Shown here piece after piece: positions 7,394-17,308 of a stretch of DNA of 64,000 nucleotides; the stretch's first letter is position 1, and each line of letters begins with the position of its first letter. The stretch covers positions 30,138 through 94,137 of the forward strand of contig NZ_BMVG01000027.1 of the NCBI RefSeq assembly GCF_014650595.1, given 5' to 3'. A model generated the notes under the pieces. That model was not told where the DNA came from. It ran no database searches and worked only from the letters and a program-made list of their open reading frames with translations. The translations under genes were made by a program, and so were the position numbers. This DNA is from Streptomyces alanosinicus (GTDB lineage Bacteria; Actinomycetota; Actinomycetes; Streptomycetales; Streptomycetaceae).

Positions 7394-8389
7394 ATGACAA
7401 CAACGTCCGCACGCACAGTGCTCTTTCACGAGATCGGCGGCCCCGACGTGCTCACGGTCGAGGAGGCCGCGCTGCCCGCACCCGGACCGGACGAGGTCCT
7501 CGTGCGATGGGAGACGCTCGGCCTCAACCGCGCCGAGGCCCTCTTCCGCGCGGGTACTTACTACTACCAGCCCACCCTGCCGGCCTCCCGCATCGGCTAC
7601 GAGGCGGCCGGCGAGGTCGAGGCCGTCGGCGCGGACGTGACCGCGTTCGCGCCGGGCGACCGGGTGCTCGCCGCCGCCAACTTCCCCCTCGGCTCGCACG
7701 GCGTCCACGCCGAACGCTCCGTCCTGCCGGCCGCCGCCCTCGTCCCGTGCCCCGCCGGCCTCGACGCCGTCACCGGCGCCGCCCTCTGGCTCACCTACAC
7801 CACCGCCTACGGCGCCCTGGTCGAGCGGGCCGGGCTGCTCCCCGGGCAGCGGGTGCTGATCACCGGGGCCTCCAGCGGGGTCGGCACGGCCGCGATCCAG
7901 GTCGTCCGGCGGGCCGGGGCCGTACCGATCGTCACCACGCGCACCGAGGGCAAGCGGCGGCAGCTGCTCGAACTGGGCGCGGAGCACGTGATCGTCAGCG
8001 ACGACGAGGACGTGGTGCATCAGGCGCGCCGGCTGACCGACGGGCGGGGCGTGGACATCGTGCTGGACGCGATCGGCGGCCCCGGCTTCGCGGAACTCGG
8101 CGGCGCGATCGTGCGGGACGGCACCCTGGTCAGCTATGGCTGGCTGGACGAGCGGCCCATCGCGCTGCCCCGGCAGTGGCCGCTCACCGTCCACGGATAC
8201 GCCAACATCGTCCTCAGCGGCGACGCGGCCGGCCGCCACCGCGCAGCCCACTACCTGGCCGCCGGTCTCGCGGACGGCAGTCTGCGCCCGGTGATCGCCG
8301 AGGTCTTCGACGGCCTCGACAGCATCCGGGACGCGCACCGCCTGATGGAGTCCAACCGCCATACGGGCAAGCTCGTCGTACGCCTGTGA
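7394..8389 (+). CDS. Zinc-independent quinone oxidoreductase-like NADPH dehydrogenase
   Basis: This is a medium-chain dehydrogenase/reductase of 331 residues. The GroES-like N-terminal half has 'GLNRAEALFRAGTYY' and 'PGDRVLA', and the Rossmann half has 'GQRVLITGASSGVGTAAIQV' around residues 150-170. The catalytic-zinc Cys/His set is absent, so it belongs with the QOR/enoyl reductase branch that reduces quinones or enones with NADPH. It faces the AraC regulator across about 100 bases, suggesting inducible detoxification. The natural substrate is unknown. Confidence 0.88.
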   Translation: MTTTSARTVLFHEIGGPDVLTVEEAALPAPGPDEVLVRWETLGLNRAEALFRAGTYYYQPTLPASRIGYEAAGEVEAVGADVTAFAPGDRVLAAANFPLGSHGVHAERSVLPAAALVPCPAGLDAVTGAALWLTYTTAYGALVERAGLLPGQRVLITGASSGVGTAAIQVVRRAGAVPIVTTRTEGKRRQLLELGAEHVIVSDDEDVVHQARRLTDGRGVDIVLDAIGGPGFAELGGAIVRDGTLVSYGWLDERPIALPRQWPLTVHGYANIVLSGDAAGRHRAAHYLAAGLADGSLRPVIAEVFDGLDSIRDAHRLMESNRHTGKLVVRL

Positions 8390-8513
8390 CCTGAGCCGCG
8401 GCGAACGTCCACCCGTTCGCCGCCGGGCCGGAATACTCCCCGGCCGCCCCGGGTTGAGTCCCACGAAGGCGCATGCGTGTGCATGCAACTGTCACTCATC
8501 CGGAAGGCCTGTC

Positions 8514-9176
8514 ATGAAGATCGGCATCATCGGTGCGGGGAACATCGGCGGCAACCTCACCCGGCGGCTCACCGCCCTCGGCCACGACGTCTTCGTGGCC
8601 AACTCCCGCGGCCCCGAGACACTCGGGCAACTGGCCGAGGAGACCGGCGCGACCCCGGTCCGGGCCGAGGACGCGGCCGAGGGCGCCGAGATCGTCGTCG
8701 TCACCGTCCCGCTCAAGGCGGTCCCGAACCTCCCCTCCGGCCTGCTGGACGGCGCCGCCGAGGGAGCGGCGGTGATCGACACCGGCAACTACTACCCGCG
8801 CGAACGCGACGGACGGATCGCCGCCATCGAGGACGAGCACCTCACCGAGAGCCGCTGGACCGAACAGCACCTCGGCCACCCGGTGATCAAGGCCTTCAAC
8901 GGCACCTACGCCCAGGACATCCTGGACCGCCACCGTCCCGCCGGCGACCCGGAGCGCCTCGCCCTCCCGGTCGCCGGCGACGACGACCGGGCCAAGCGGG
9001 CCGTCCGCGCCCTCATCGACGAACTCGGCTTCGACACGGTCGACTCGGGCGGCATCGACGACTCCTGGCGCCAGCAGCCCGGCACCCCGGTCTACGGCCT
9101 CCGCGCAGGCGCGGACGAAGTGCGCAAGGCCCTCACGGACGCCTCCCCGGAACGCCCGGCGGACTTCCGGGGCTGA
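8514..9176 (+). CDS. NADP-binding oxidoreductase related to F420-dependent NADP reductase
   Basis: The 220-residue protein opens with a Rossmann fold, 'MKIGIIGAGNIGGNLTRRLTALGH', with 'VANSRGPETL' after strand 2 (a Ser-Arg pair that favours NADP). Then comes 'IVVVTVPLKAVPNLP', as in the PF03807 family. The ATG at 8514 follows a GGAAGG ribosome site. It lacks a separate C-terminal substrate domain, so it probably acts as a small reductase or dehydrogenase of unknown substrate. It may be co-transcribed with the preceding oxidoreductase; the gap is 124 bases. Confidence 0.8.
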   Translation: MKIGIIGAGNIGGNLTRRLTALGHDVFVANSRGPETLGQLAEETGATPVRAEDAAEGAEIVVVTVPLKAVPNLPSGLLDGAAEGAAVIDTGNYYPRERDGRIAAIEDEHLTESRWTEQHLGHPVIKAFNGTYAQDILDRHRPAGDPERLALPVAGDDDRAKRAVRALIDELGFDTVDSGGIDDSWRQQPGTPVYGLRAGADEVRKALTDASPERPADFRG

Positions 9177-9223
9177 CGTCCCCTACGGCGTTGCCCTGCG
9201 GCGTTGCTTCTACGGCGTCGGCC

Positions 9224-9778
9224 TTACGGTGTAGCCCAGTCCTGGAGTGCGGCCTTGCTGGCGAAGTCCGCCACGTCCTTGTCATGGGGCGTGCTGGTGT
9301 ACTGGTGGAAGCGCCACTTCGCCTTGATGCGCGGATGGCCCGCGCTCACATAGTCCGCGATCCACAGACCGTCGGCCGCGTAGGACGTGGTGTCGAGGTT
9401 CAGCCAGAACTCGCGGTTGCAGTACAGGATGACCCGGTGGCCCGGCCGCAGGGCCTTCACCTTCCTGAGGAACGAGTCCTTCTCCGCATTGCTCGCGTGG
9501 GTGCCGTCGCCGGTGGTCTCCCAGTCGACGGCGAGGATGTCGCCCGCCTTCGACGGGGCCTTGGCCACGAAGTACTCCGCCTGGGCGGTGAGGTTGCCGG
9601 GCCACAGGAAGTGATAGAAGCCCACGACCAGTCCGGCGTCACGGGCGGTCTTCGCCTGGGCGCCGGCGTGGGGGTTGACGTACGAGTGGCCCTCCGTCGC
9701 TTTCATGAAGGCGAAGGAGAGGCCGCTCGTGTCGTAGGAGGACGACTGGAACGCGCTGACGTCGATGCCGCGGAGCAT
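9224..9778 (-). CDS. Glycoside hydrolase family 25 (lysozyme-like) protein without visible signal peptide
   Basis: The 184-residue protein starts directly with the GH25 core 'GIDVSAFQ'. It also has 'FAFMKATEGHSYVNP', 'FYHFLWPG' and the catalytic Asp-x-Glu of 'ILAVDWETT', with 'LWIADYV' near the end. Family members are muramidases that cleave peptidoglycan between MurNAc and GlcNAc. No signal peptide or cell-wall-binding repeats are seen, and the length is a bare catalytic domain, so it may leave the cell by an unusual route or act inside. It is followed on the same strand by no gene and preceded by the PI-PLC-like gene. Confidence 0.85.
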   Translation of the reverse strand: MLRGIDVSAFQSSSYDTSGLSFAFMKATEGHSYVNPHAGAQAKTARDAGLVVGFYHFLWPGNLTAQAEYFVAKAPSKAGDILAVDWETTGDGTHASNAEKDSFLRKVKALRPGHRVILYCNREFWLNLDTTSYAADGLWIADYVSAGHPRIKAKWRFHQYTSTPHDKDVADFASKAALQDWATP

Positions 9779-9875
9779 GTGGGGGACTCCTTGGTGTGCC
9801 GGTGAGGGATGAGGAGTTGCTGGTTGAGTGATGCCCCGCGACGGCCCGCCCGATCCGCCTCGGGCGGGGGGAACG

Positions 9876-10913
9876 TCAGCTCCGGGGGACCGTCGAACTC
9901 AGGACCGACGCGGACTTCGTCGACCAGTCGGAGGTGATGATGCTCGCGTGGTTCTTGGCGAGCAGCGCCAGCCTGGCGGCGACCTCGGCGTCCGTCGGGT
10001 CCGTGGAGGAGATGGCCGGGGAGACGCCGGCGGCATCGGTCATGATCGAGATGTAGTGGTTCGTGGAGTAGAACGCGGTGTCGTAGCCCTTGTTCACATA
10101 GGTGGCCGCGTCACCGTCGAAGAACACGAACCAGGGGCGGATCGAGGGGTCGGAGGTCCAGCGGGTCGCCCGCGGGTCGCCGCCCGCCGCGCCCAGCACC
10201 GCGGGGAAGGCCTCGGCCCGGGAGATCTGCCCGGCCGCGTACAGATCGCGCAGATGGTCGCCGTACTCCTGGTCCGTCCAGTAGTGGTCGAACGGGTTGG
10301 CCTGCTCGACGGTGCCCGGGATCATCTCGAAGAGGAACTTGCCCTTGAGGGAGTCGCGGCTCGGCCAGGCGTTCGCCTTCGCCGCCGCGTCGAGCGAGCT
10401 GTAGGTGCCCCCCAGCAGATCGGCCGGCTTGTAGACGCTGCTGCCGAGCTTCTGCGCCACGAGCGCGTCGAACTGCCCCGGCCCCATGCCCCCGTTGTTG
10501 TTGAAGCCGACCTTCATCTCCACCTTGATGACGATCGGCGGGTGGTCGGGGTGGAGCTGGTTCCACGCGGCCATGTTGTCCAGGCAACTGCCGAGATCCT
10601 GGTCGCGGTTCTTGCTGTACAGCTCGCCCGGGGTCTTCGCCGCCTCGCAGTTGTTGTTGTCGCCCAGCGGATTGCTGTGGCTGACCCGCCAGCGGTGGGT
10701 GAGGCTGTCCACGTACACGTCCAGCTCCAGCAGTGAGGCGCCGGAGTCCAGCGCCTGCGCGAAGTACGTGTACTTGGCCTTGTCGTACGCGTTGTGCGTG
10801 CCGATCGCCGTCGTCCCGGAGAACGCGGGGGCTGCCGCGTGCGCGGTGCCCGGCCCCACCATCAGCACGGCGGCCGCTCCCAGGACCGCCGCCGCCCGTC
10901 CCACTGCGCCCAT
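9876..10913 (-). CDS. Secreted Ca2+-dependent phosphoinositide-specific phospholipase C-like protein
   Basis: The 345-residue protein has a signal peptide with cleavage after 'GTAHA' (about residue 26). The PI-PLC TIM-barrel residues are visible: first catalytic His in 'IGTHNAYD', acidic ligands in 'LELDVYVDS', second His in 'RVSHSNPLGDNNN', and 'PIVIKVEMK'. 'GKFLFEMIPG' and 'FFDGDAATYVNKGYDTAFYSTNHY' are typical of the PF16670 branch. It would hydrolyse inositol phospholipids or related phosphodiesters outside the cell. A 97-base gap separates it from the GH25 gene, so the two could be co-transcribed. Confidence 0.8.
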   Translation of the reverse strand: MGAVGRAAAVLGAAAVLMVGPGTAHAAAPAFSGTTAIGTHNAYDKAKYTYFAQALDSGASLLELDVYVDSLTHRWRVSHSNPLGDNNNCEAAKTPGELYSKNRDQDLGSCLDNMAAWNQLHPDHPPIVIKVEMKVGFNNNGGMGPGQFDALVAQKLGSSVYKPADLLGGTYSSLDAAAKANAWPSRDSLKGKFLFEMIPGTVEQANPFDHYWTDQEYGDHLRDLYAAGQISRAEAFPAVLGAAGGDPRATRWTSDPSIRPWFVFFDGDAATYVNKGYDTAFYSTNHYISIMTDAAGVSPAISSTDPTDAEVAARLALLAKNHASIITSDWSTKSASVLSSTVPRS

Positions 10914-11046
10914 CGCTCAACTCCCGTTCCGTCGAAACCAGTTGGCGCAAGAGTAGGAGCAGGCGGTTACTGCGCGGTAGCTCCCGGAGGAACAGCAGTC
11001 ACTCCCGGCCGGTGTGTGACGGGTCCGGACTGAGGTGCGACTGGCG

Positions 11047-11068
11047 GCTAGATTGCTAGCATGCTAGC
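11047..11068 (+). promoter_or_regulatory. Iterated GCTAG operator overlapping the promoter of the RHH operon
   Basis: GCTAG occurs three times at exact 8-base intervals (11047, 11055, 11063). The last two lie in a perfect 14-bp palindrome, GCTAGCATGCTAGC (11055-11068). Possible -10 elements (TAGATT at 11049, TAGCGT at 11065) overlap these repeats. Ribbon-helix-helix repressors typically bind short iterated sites as adjacent dimers, so this is the probable autoregulatory operator of the next gene. Confidence 0.65.
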
Positions 11069-11077
11069 GTCGAAGGC

Positions 11078-11263
11078 GTGGGAGACGAGGAAGTCAAGCA
11101 GTTCAACGTGTACCTGCCGATCGGGCTGATCAAGCAGGTCAAGTACCGCGCCATCGAGTCGGGTTCGTCCCTGTCCGCGCTGGTCGCGGACGCGCTGCGG
11201 GCCTACCTCGACGACGCCCATGGGCAGGGAAAAGGACCGCAGCCGACCGAGAAGGAGACCTGA
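11078..11263 (+). CDS. Small ribbon-helix-helix DNA-binding protein
   Basis: This 61-residue protein has the RHH layout: a short strand 'KQFNVYLPIGLIKQVKYRAIESG' followed by 'SSLSALVADALRAYLDD', then a hydrophilic tail. The GTG at 11078 has GAAGG only one base upstream, too close for an efficient Shine-Dalgarno site. With TAGCGT at 11065-11070 as -10, the transcript would start at the GTG, so a leaderless start is possible. The operon continues with a VOC protein one base after the stop. The protein probably represses its own operon. A toxin-antitoxin role is not supported, because the partner looks like an enzyme fold. Confidence 0.8.
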   Translation: MGDEEVKQFNVYLPIGLIKQVKYRAIESGSSLSALVADALRAYLDDAHGQGKGPQPTEKET

Positions 11264-11264
11264 C

Positions 11265-11615
11265 ATGGCGACCGAAGGCATCGAGGCCGTGTTCCTGGAG
11301 ACCCACAACTGGGGAAAGGCGGCCCAGTTCTTCCAGGCGCTGGGCTACGACCTGGAGTTCGAGACCGACCACAACTCCGGCCAGTTCCGCAACGGCGAGG
11401 GACCGTACGTCTTCATCGCCGAGATCCCCGAGGACCGCGAGCCCCGGACGCAGCTCGTGCTGAAGGTGCCGGACGCGGACGCGTTCCGTGCCGATCCCGC
11501 CGTCGAGGTGGTCACACCGTTCGAGGACACCCACTTCGGCACGCGCCTGATGACGGTCCGCGATCCGGACGGACGCCTGTGGAGCCTCCAGGCCCCCCGC
11601 AAGGACCAGCCGTGA
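11265..11615 (+). CDS. VOC-family (glyoxalase/bleomycin-resistance fold) protein
   Basis: The 116-residue protein is a single VOC module: 'AVFLETHNWGKAAQFFQALGYDLEFETDH' and the C-terminal 'VRDPDGRLWSLQAP'. Members bind metals or hydrophobic ligands and act as dioxygenases, glyoxalases or antibiotic-sequestering proteins. The usual metal ligands are only partly evident: H14 or H36, D76 or E91, and W112 where a Glu is often found. A binding rather than catalytic role is therefore possible. The ATG lies one base after the RHH stop, and the methyltransferase start overlaps its stop. Confidence 0.8.
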   Translation: MATEGIEAVFLETHNWGKAAQFFQALGYDLEFETDHNSGQFRNGEGPYVFIAEIPEDREPRTQLVLKVPDADAFRADPAVEVVTPFEDTHFGTRLMTVRDPDGRLWSLQAPRKDQP

Positions 11616-12466
11616 CGGCCGAGGGCACACCGGACAACACCGCCGTGCGATGCGCCCTGTGGCGGGCGATGCACGTCCTGACGGACCCGCCTCCGCATGT
11701 CCTTCGGGACGAGGTCGGTCTGCGCCTCGCGGATCCGGGCGACGGCTGGCGCGAGCGCCCCGACATGGATCCGCGGGCCACCCGTGGGTTCCGGGCGGCC
11801 GTCGTGGCCCGCGCCCGGTTCATCGAGGACCTGGTCGCCGAGCAGGCCGCGCGGGGCGTCGACCAGTACGTCCTGCTGGGCGCCGGCCTCGACACCTTCG
11901 CCCAGCGCGTCCCGGAGACCGCCTCCCGGCCGCGCGTCTTCGAGGTCGACCAGCCCGGCCCGCAGCAGTGGAAGCGCGACCGCCTCACGTCTCTCGGCTA
12001 CGGCATCCCCGACTGGCTGCGCCTGGTGCCGGTCGACTTCGAGGCGAGCGGCGGCGCCTGGCGGGAGCAGCTCACGGCGGCCGGATTCGACCCGGGCCGG
12101 CCGGCGGTCGTCGCCTCCAGCGGCGTCACGATGTACCTCACCAAGGAGGCCACGGCGGCGACCCTGCGGCAGATCGCCGGGCTGGCCCCGGGCTCGACCC
12201 TCGCCATGACCTTCCTGCTGCCGGAGGACCTCGTGGCCGAGGCCGACCGTCCGGGCCTGCGCGCCAGCAAGGCGGGCGCACGCGGCTCGGGCACGCCCTT
12301 CCTCAGCTTCTACACCCCCGAGGAGATGCTGCACCTGGCCCACGAGGCGGGCTTCCCCCAGGTCCGGCACGTCCCGGGCACCTCACTCGCCGAGCGCTAC
12401 TTCACCGATCGCAGCGACGGCCTGCGCCCGTCGACGGGGGAGGACCTGCTGCTGGCGACGGTGTGA
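11612..12466 (+). CDS. SAM-dependent methyltransferase (TIGR00027/LCMT-like family)
   Basis: The 284-residue protein starts at GTG 11612, overlapping the VOC stop as GTGA. Motifs include 'ARARFIEDLV', the SAM site 'QYVLLGAGLDTFAQRVPE', 'VFEVDQPGPQQWKRDRL' and 'VVASSGVTMYLTKEAT', all characteristic of the PF04072 O-methyltransferase family found in several paralogues in actinobacteria. Some members methylate carboxylates or polyketide-type acids; the substrate here is unknown. It is the last gene of the RHH-VOC-methyltransferase operon and is convergent with sdaA. Confidence 0.88.
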   Translation: MTAEGTPDNTAVRCALWRAMHVLTDPPPHVLRDEVGLRLADPGDGWRERPDMDPRATRGFRAAVVARARFIEDLVAEQAARGVDQYVLLGAGLDTFAQRVPETASRPRVFEVDQPGPQQWKRDRLTSLGYGIPDWLRLVPVDFEASGGAWREQLTAAGFDPGRPAVVASSGVTMYLTKEATAATLRQIAGLAPGSTLAMTFLLPEDLVAEADRPGLRASKAGARGSGTPFLSFYTPEEMLHLAHEAGFPQVRHVPGTSLAERYFTDRSDGLRPSTGEDLLLATV

Positions 12467-12506
12467 GGGGCTGCCACCGGAGAATCCCGGCGCTTCGAGT
12501 GCCTCC

Positions 12507-13880
<1,374 letters not shown>

Positions 13881-13968
13881 TCCTCAGGAAACAGGGGGTG
13901 GCGGGACACCCACCGGCGCTCTGCGTCAGCCGCCGGAGGGCGCCCCACCAGGGACTTACGGGTCGGGC

Positions 13969-15237
13969 CTACTTGTTCAGGCCCGCGTACAGCGGGTGCT
14001 TGTCGGCGAGCGCCTTCACGCGCGCCTTGAGGGCCTCGGCGTCGTAGGACGGCTTCAGCGCCTCGGCGATCACGTCCGCGACCTCGGCGAAGTCCTCGGC
14101 CGTGAAGCCGCGGGTCGCGAGGGCGGGCGTGCCGATGCGCAGTCCCGAGGTGACCATCGGCGGGCGAGGGTCGTTCGGGACGGCGTTGCGGTTGACCGTG
14201 ATACCGACCTCGTGGAGGCGGTCCTCGGCCTGCTGGCCGTCCAGCTCGGACGCGCGCAGGTCGACCAGGATCAGATGCACGTCCGTGCCGCCGGACAGCA
14301 CGTTCACCCCGGCCTCGCGGGCGTCCGCCGCCGTCAGCCGCTCGGCGAGGATACGGGCACCCTCAACAGTACGACGCTGGCGCTCCTTGAACTCCTCCGA
14401 GGCCGCGACCTTGAAGGAGACCGCCTTCGCCGCGATCACATGCTCCAGGGGGCCGCCCTGGAAGCCCGGGAAGACGGCCGAGTTCAGCTTCTTCGCGAAG
14501 TCCTTGCCGCGGGCGAGGATGATGCCGCCGCGCGGGCCGCCGAGCGTCTTGTGCGTGGTGGAGGTCACCACGTCCGCGAACGGCACCGGGTTCGCGTGCA
14601 GGCCGGCCGCGACCAGGCCCGCGAAGTGCGCCATGTCGACCCACAGGTACGCCTCGACCTCGTCGGCGATCCGGCGGAACTCGGCGAAGTCCAGCTCACG
14701 GGGGTACGCCGACCAGCCCGCGATGATCACCTTCGGGCGGTGCTCCTTGGCGAGCCGCTCGACCTCGGCCATGTCGACCAGGCCGGTCTCGGCGTCCACG
14801 TGGTAGGCGACCACGTTGAACTGCTTGCCGGAGAAGTTCAGGCGCATCCCGTGGGTCAGGTGGCCGCCGTGCGCGAGGTCCAGGCCGAGGATGGTGTCCC
14901 CGGGCTGGGCCAGCGCGAACAGGGCCGCCTGGTTCGCGGAGGCGCCGGAGTGGGGCTGCACATTGGCGTACTCGGCGCCGAACAGCTCCTTGATCCGGTC
15001 GATGGCGATCTGCTCGGCGACGTCGACGTGCTCGCAGCCGCCGTAGTAGCGGCGGCCCGGGTAGCCCTCGGCGTACTTGTTGGTGAGGACCGAGCCCTGG
15101 GCCTCCATCACCGCGAGCGGTGCGAAGTTCTCGGAGGCGATCATCTCCAGCGTGGACTGCTGGCGGCCGAGCTCGGCGTCGACCGCGGCGGCGATCTCCG
15201 GGTCCAGCTCGTGCAGGGGCGTGTTCAGGACGGTCAT
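13969..15237 (-). CDS. glyA: Serine hydroxymethyltransferase
   Basis: This 422-residue PLP enzyme interconverts glycine plus 5,10-methylene-THF with serine plus THF. It shows the PLP lysine K230 in 'VTSTTHKTLGGPRGG', 'NFAPLAVMEAQGSVLTNKYAEGYPGRRYYGGCEHVD' across residues 37-72, and 'VDMAHFAGLVAAG' with the PLP-binding Asp and His. The length is standard. It lies 14 bases after gcvH. In this operon it most likely runs from glycine towards serine, using the methylene-THF produced by the cleavage system. Confidence 0.96.
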   Translation of the reverse strand: MTVLNTPLHELDPEIAAAVDAELGRQQSTLEMIASENFAPLAVMEAQGSVLTNKYAEGYPGRRYYGGCEHVDVAEQIAIDRIKELFGAEYANVQPHSGASANQAALFALAQPGDTILGLDLAHGGHLTHGMRLNFSGKQFNVVAYHVDAETGLVDMAEVERLAKEHRPKVIIAGWSAYPRELDFAEFRRIADEVEAYLWVDMAHFAGLVAAGLHANPVPFADVVTSTTHKTLGGPRGGIILARGKDFAKKLNSAVFPGFQGGPLEHVIAAKAVSFKVAASEEFKERQRRTVEGARILAERLTAADAREAGVNVLSGGTDVHLILVDLRASELDGQQAEDRLHEVGITVNRNAVPNDPRPPMVTSGLRIGTPALATRGFTAEDFAEVADVIAEALKPSYDAEALKARVKALADKHPLYAGLNK

Positions 15238-15251
15238 ACGGCTACGACTCC

Positions 15252-15629
15252 TCAGCTGCCGGAAAACTCGGTGTACTCGGCGGCGGAGAGCAGGTCGCCC
15301 GGCTCCTCCGCGACGCGTACCTTGAACAGCCAGCCGCCCTCGAAGGGGGCGGAGTTCACCAGCGACGGGTCGTCGACGACGTCCTCGTTGACCTCGGTGA
15401 CCTCACCGGAGACCGGCGAGTACAGATCGGAGACCGACTTGGTCGACTCCAGCTCGCCGCAGGTCTCGCCCGCGGCCACGGTGGCGCCGACCTCGGGGAG
15501 CTGCACGAAGACGACATCGCCGAGCGCGTTGGCCGCGTGCTCCGTGATGCCGACCGTCGACACGCCGTTCTCGGCGGCCGACAGCCACTCGTGCTCCTTG
15601 CTGTAGCGCAGCTGCTGGGGGTTGTTCAT
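15252..15629 (-). CDS. gcvH: Glycine cleavage system H protein
   Basis: The 125-residue lipoyl carrier has the lipoylation lysine K64 in 'GELESTKSVSDLYSPVSGEV', preceded by 'LPEVGATVAAGETCG'. I chose the ATG at 15629 ('MNNPQQLRYSKEHEWL') because the family start aligns there. It shuttles the aminomethyl group from P protein to T protein. The P protein gene is not in this window, so the system is split on the chromosome. Confidence 0.95.
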   Translation of the reverse strand: MNNPQQLRYSKEHEWLSAAENGVSTVGITEHAANALGDVVFVQLPEVGATVAAGETCGELESTKSVSDLYSPVSGEVTEVNEDVVDDPSLVNSAPFEGGWLFKVRVAEEPGDLLSAAEYTEFSGS

Positions 15630-15748
15630 GGCCTGAATTCTCCTGTACGCGCGTGTGTGCTGGTGAAGGGGGGACTGCTGGAGACGCACGCGAGCAGCGG
15701 TGATGTGCCCGACGTCACATGCTGGGGCTGCTCGGGGCTACGACGGTG

Positions 15749-16876
15749 TCACTTCCGGCGCTTGTAGAAGGGCAGCGCCACGACCTCGTACGGCTCGTGG
15801 CTGCCCCGGATGTCCACGCCGACGCCCTCGGTACCCGGCGCCGCGTGCGCGGCGTCGACGTAGGCCATGGCGATCGGCTTGCCGAGGGTGGGGGAGGGGG
15901 CCCCGGAGGTGACCTCGCCGATCACCTCGCCGCCCGCGACGACGGCGTACCCGGCGCGCGGGACGCGGCGGCCCTCGGCGATCAGCCCGACCAGGATCCG
16001 CGGCGGGTTCTGCTCCGCCTCGGCGGCGGCCTCGGTGAGCGCCTCGCGGCCCACGAAGTCGCCCTCCTTCTCGAACTTCACCACCCGGCCGAGCCCGGCG
16101 TCGAACGGCGTCAGAGCCGTGCTCAGCTCATGCCCGTACAGCGGCATGCCCGCCTCCAGGCGCAGCGTGTCCCGGCAGGACAGACCGCACGGGGCCAGAC
16201 CGGCGCCCTCGCCGGCCTTGGTCAGCGCCTGCCACAGCTCCACGGCGTGCTCCGGCTTCACGAACAGCTCGAAGCCGTCCTCGCCGGTGTAGCCGGTGCG
16301 GGCGATCAGCGCGGGGACGCCGGCGACCGTGCCGGGCAGGCCCGCGTAGTACTTGAGGCCGTCCAGGTCGGCGTCGGTGAGGGACTTCAGGATGCCGGGG
16401 GACTCCGGGCCCTGGACGGCGATCAGGGCGTACGCGTCCCGGTCGTCGCGCACCTCGGCGTCGAAGCCGGCAGCGCGCTCGGTGAGCGCGTCCAGCACCA
16501 CCTGGGCGTTGGAGGCGTTGGCCACCACCATGTACTCGGTCTCGGCGAGCCGGTAGACGATCAGGTCGTCCAGGATGCCGCCGTCGGCCCGGCAGATCAT
16601 GGTGTAGCGGGCGCGGCCGACGCCGACGGAGGCGATGTTGCCGACCAGGGCGAAGTTCAGCAGGGCGGCCGCCTGGGCGCCGGTGACGGTGATCTCGCCC
16701 ATGTGGGAGAGGTCGAAGAGGCCCGCCTTCGTCCGCACGGCGAGGTGCTCGTCGCGCTCGGAGCCGTAGCGCAGGGGCATGTCCCAGCCGGCGAAGTCGG
16801 TCATGGTCGCGCCGAGCGAGCGATGCAGCGCATCCAGCGCGGTGTGGCGCAGCTCGGTGGGTTCGGTACTGCTCAT
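15749..16876 (-). CDS. gcvT: Glycine cleavage system T protein (aminomethyltransferase)
   Basis: The 375-residue enzyme releases ammonia from the aminomethyl-lipoyl H protein and makes 5,10-methylene-THF. Family motifs are 'MTDFAGWDMPLRYGSERDEHLAVRTKAGLFDLSHMGEI' (residues 25-62, containing the folate-site Asp and Met), 'TGYTGEDGFELF' and 'CGLSCRDTLRLEAGMPLYGHEL'. The ATG at 16876 is preferred over upstream starts because it matches the family start and has GGGAG upstream. It is the first gene behind the tandem glycine riboswitch. A 119-base gap precedes gcvH. Confidence 0.95.
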   Translation of the reverse strand: MSSTEPTELRHTALDALHRSLGATMTDFAGWDMPLRYGSERDEHLAVRTKAGLFDLSHMGEITVTGAQAAALLNFALVGNIASVGVGRARYTMICRADGGILDDLIVYRLAETEYMVVANASNAQVVLDALTERAAGFDAEVRDDRDAYALIAVQGPESPGILKSLTDADLDGLKYYAGLPGTVAGVPALIARTGYTGEDGFELFVKPEHAVELWQALTKAGEGAGLAPCGLSCRDTLRLEAGMPLYGHELSTALTPFDAGLGRVVKFEKEGDFVGREALTEAAAEAEQNPPRILVGLIAEGRRVPRAGYAVVAGGEVIGEVTSGAPSPTLGKPIAMAYVDAAHAAPGTEGVGVDIRGSHEPYEVVALPFYKRRK

Positions 16877-16920
16877 CGGTCGGTCGTCTCCCAGGGCAGG
16901 CATGACGGGCGAGGAACGTT

Positions 16921-17125
16921 CCTCCCCATCTGTCATCGGAACCTGAGAGGTTCGCCGGGACCGCCACGGGGACGATCACGGCTTGCACCTTGGGTGGAGC
17001 CACTGACACAGCGGCCCGCTTTTCAGATGTGCCTCGCCCGCGCGGTAACGGGGCCTGAGAGATTCAAGGGAGGGACTTGCTCCTTCGGCGCCCCAGCGAA
17101 GGCTGCTGAGGACTCTCCCGCGCGG
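16921..17125 (-). promoter_or_regulatory. Tandem glycine riboswitch controlling gcvT-gcvH-glyA-sdaA
   Basis: Two aptamers lie on the minus strand. The first (about 17125-17015) has the GCGGGAGAGT start, GCGCCGAAGGAGCAAG, the CTTGAATCTCTCAGG core and the CTGAAAAGCGG close. The second (about 17008-16921) has CCACCCAAGGTGCAAGCC, the AACCTCTCAGG core and GATGACAGATGGGG. These are the conserved features of RF00504. Glycine binding usually switches expression on, so excess glycine would induce its own cleavage and conversion to serine and pyruvate. The gcvT start is about 45 bases downstream. Confidence 0.92.
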
Positions 17126-17308
17126 ATTCAAGCGGCCGGTATGCAGTTGGCGGCCACATCATTGCACGCCACACCCCCACCCGTCAGGGCCCCATCTGTA
17201 ACCGACCTGTGGCAGTAGGCGAACCCCGCTGTCGACGATCGTCCATTACCTTCTCTTTACGCATTGCGGGCAGGGCTATTACCAAGCCGACCGGGAAGGA
17301 CGATCACT

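Noticed and set aside
9224..9778. Prophage remnant marked by an endolysin-like gene
   Set aside because: No holin, integrase, portal, tail or attachment-site sequence surrounds it.
11078..11615. Toxin-antitoxin pair (RHH antitoxin plus partner)
   Set aside because: The partner is a VOC-fold protein followed by a methyltransferase, not a known toxin family.
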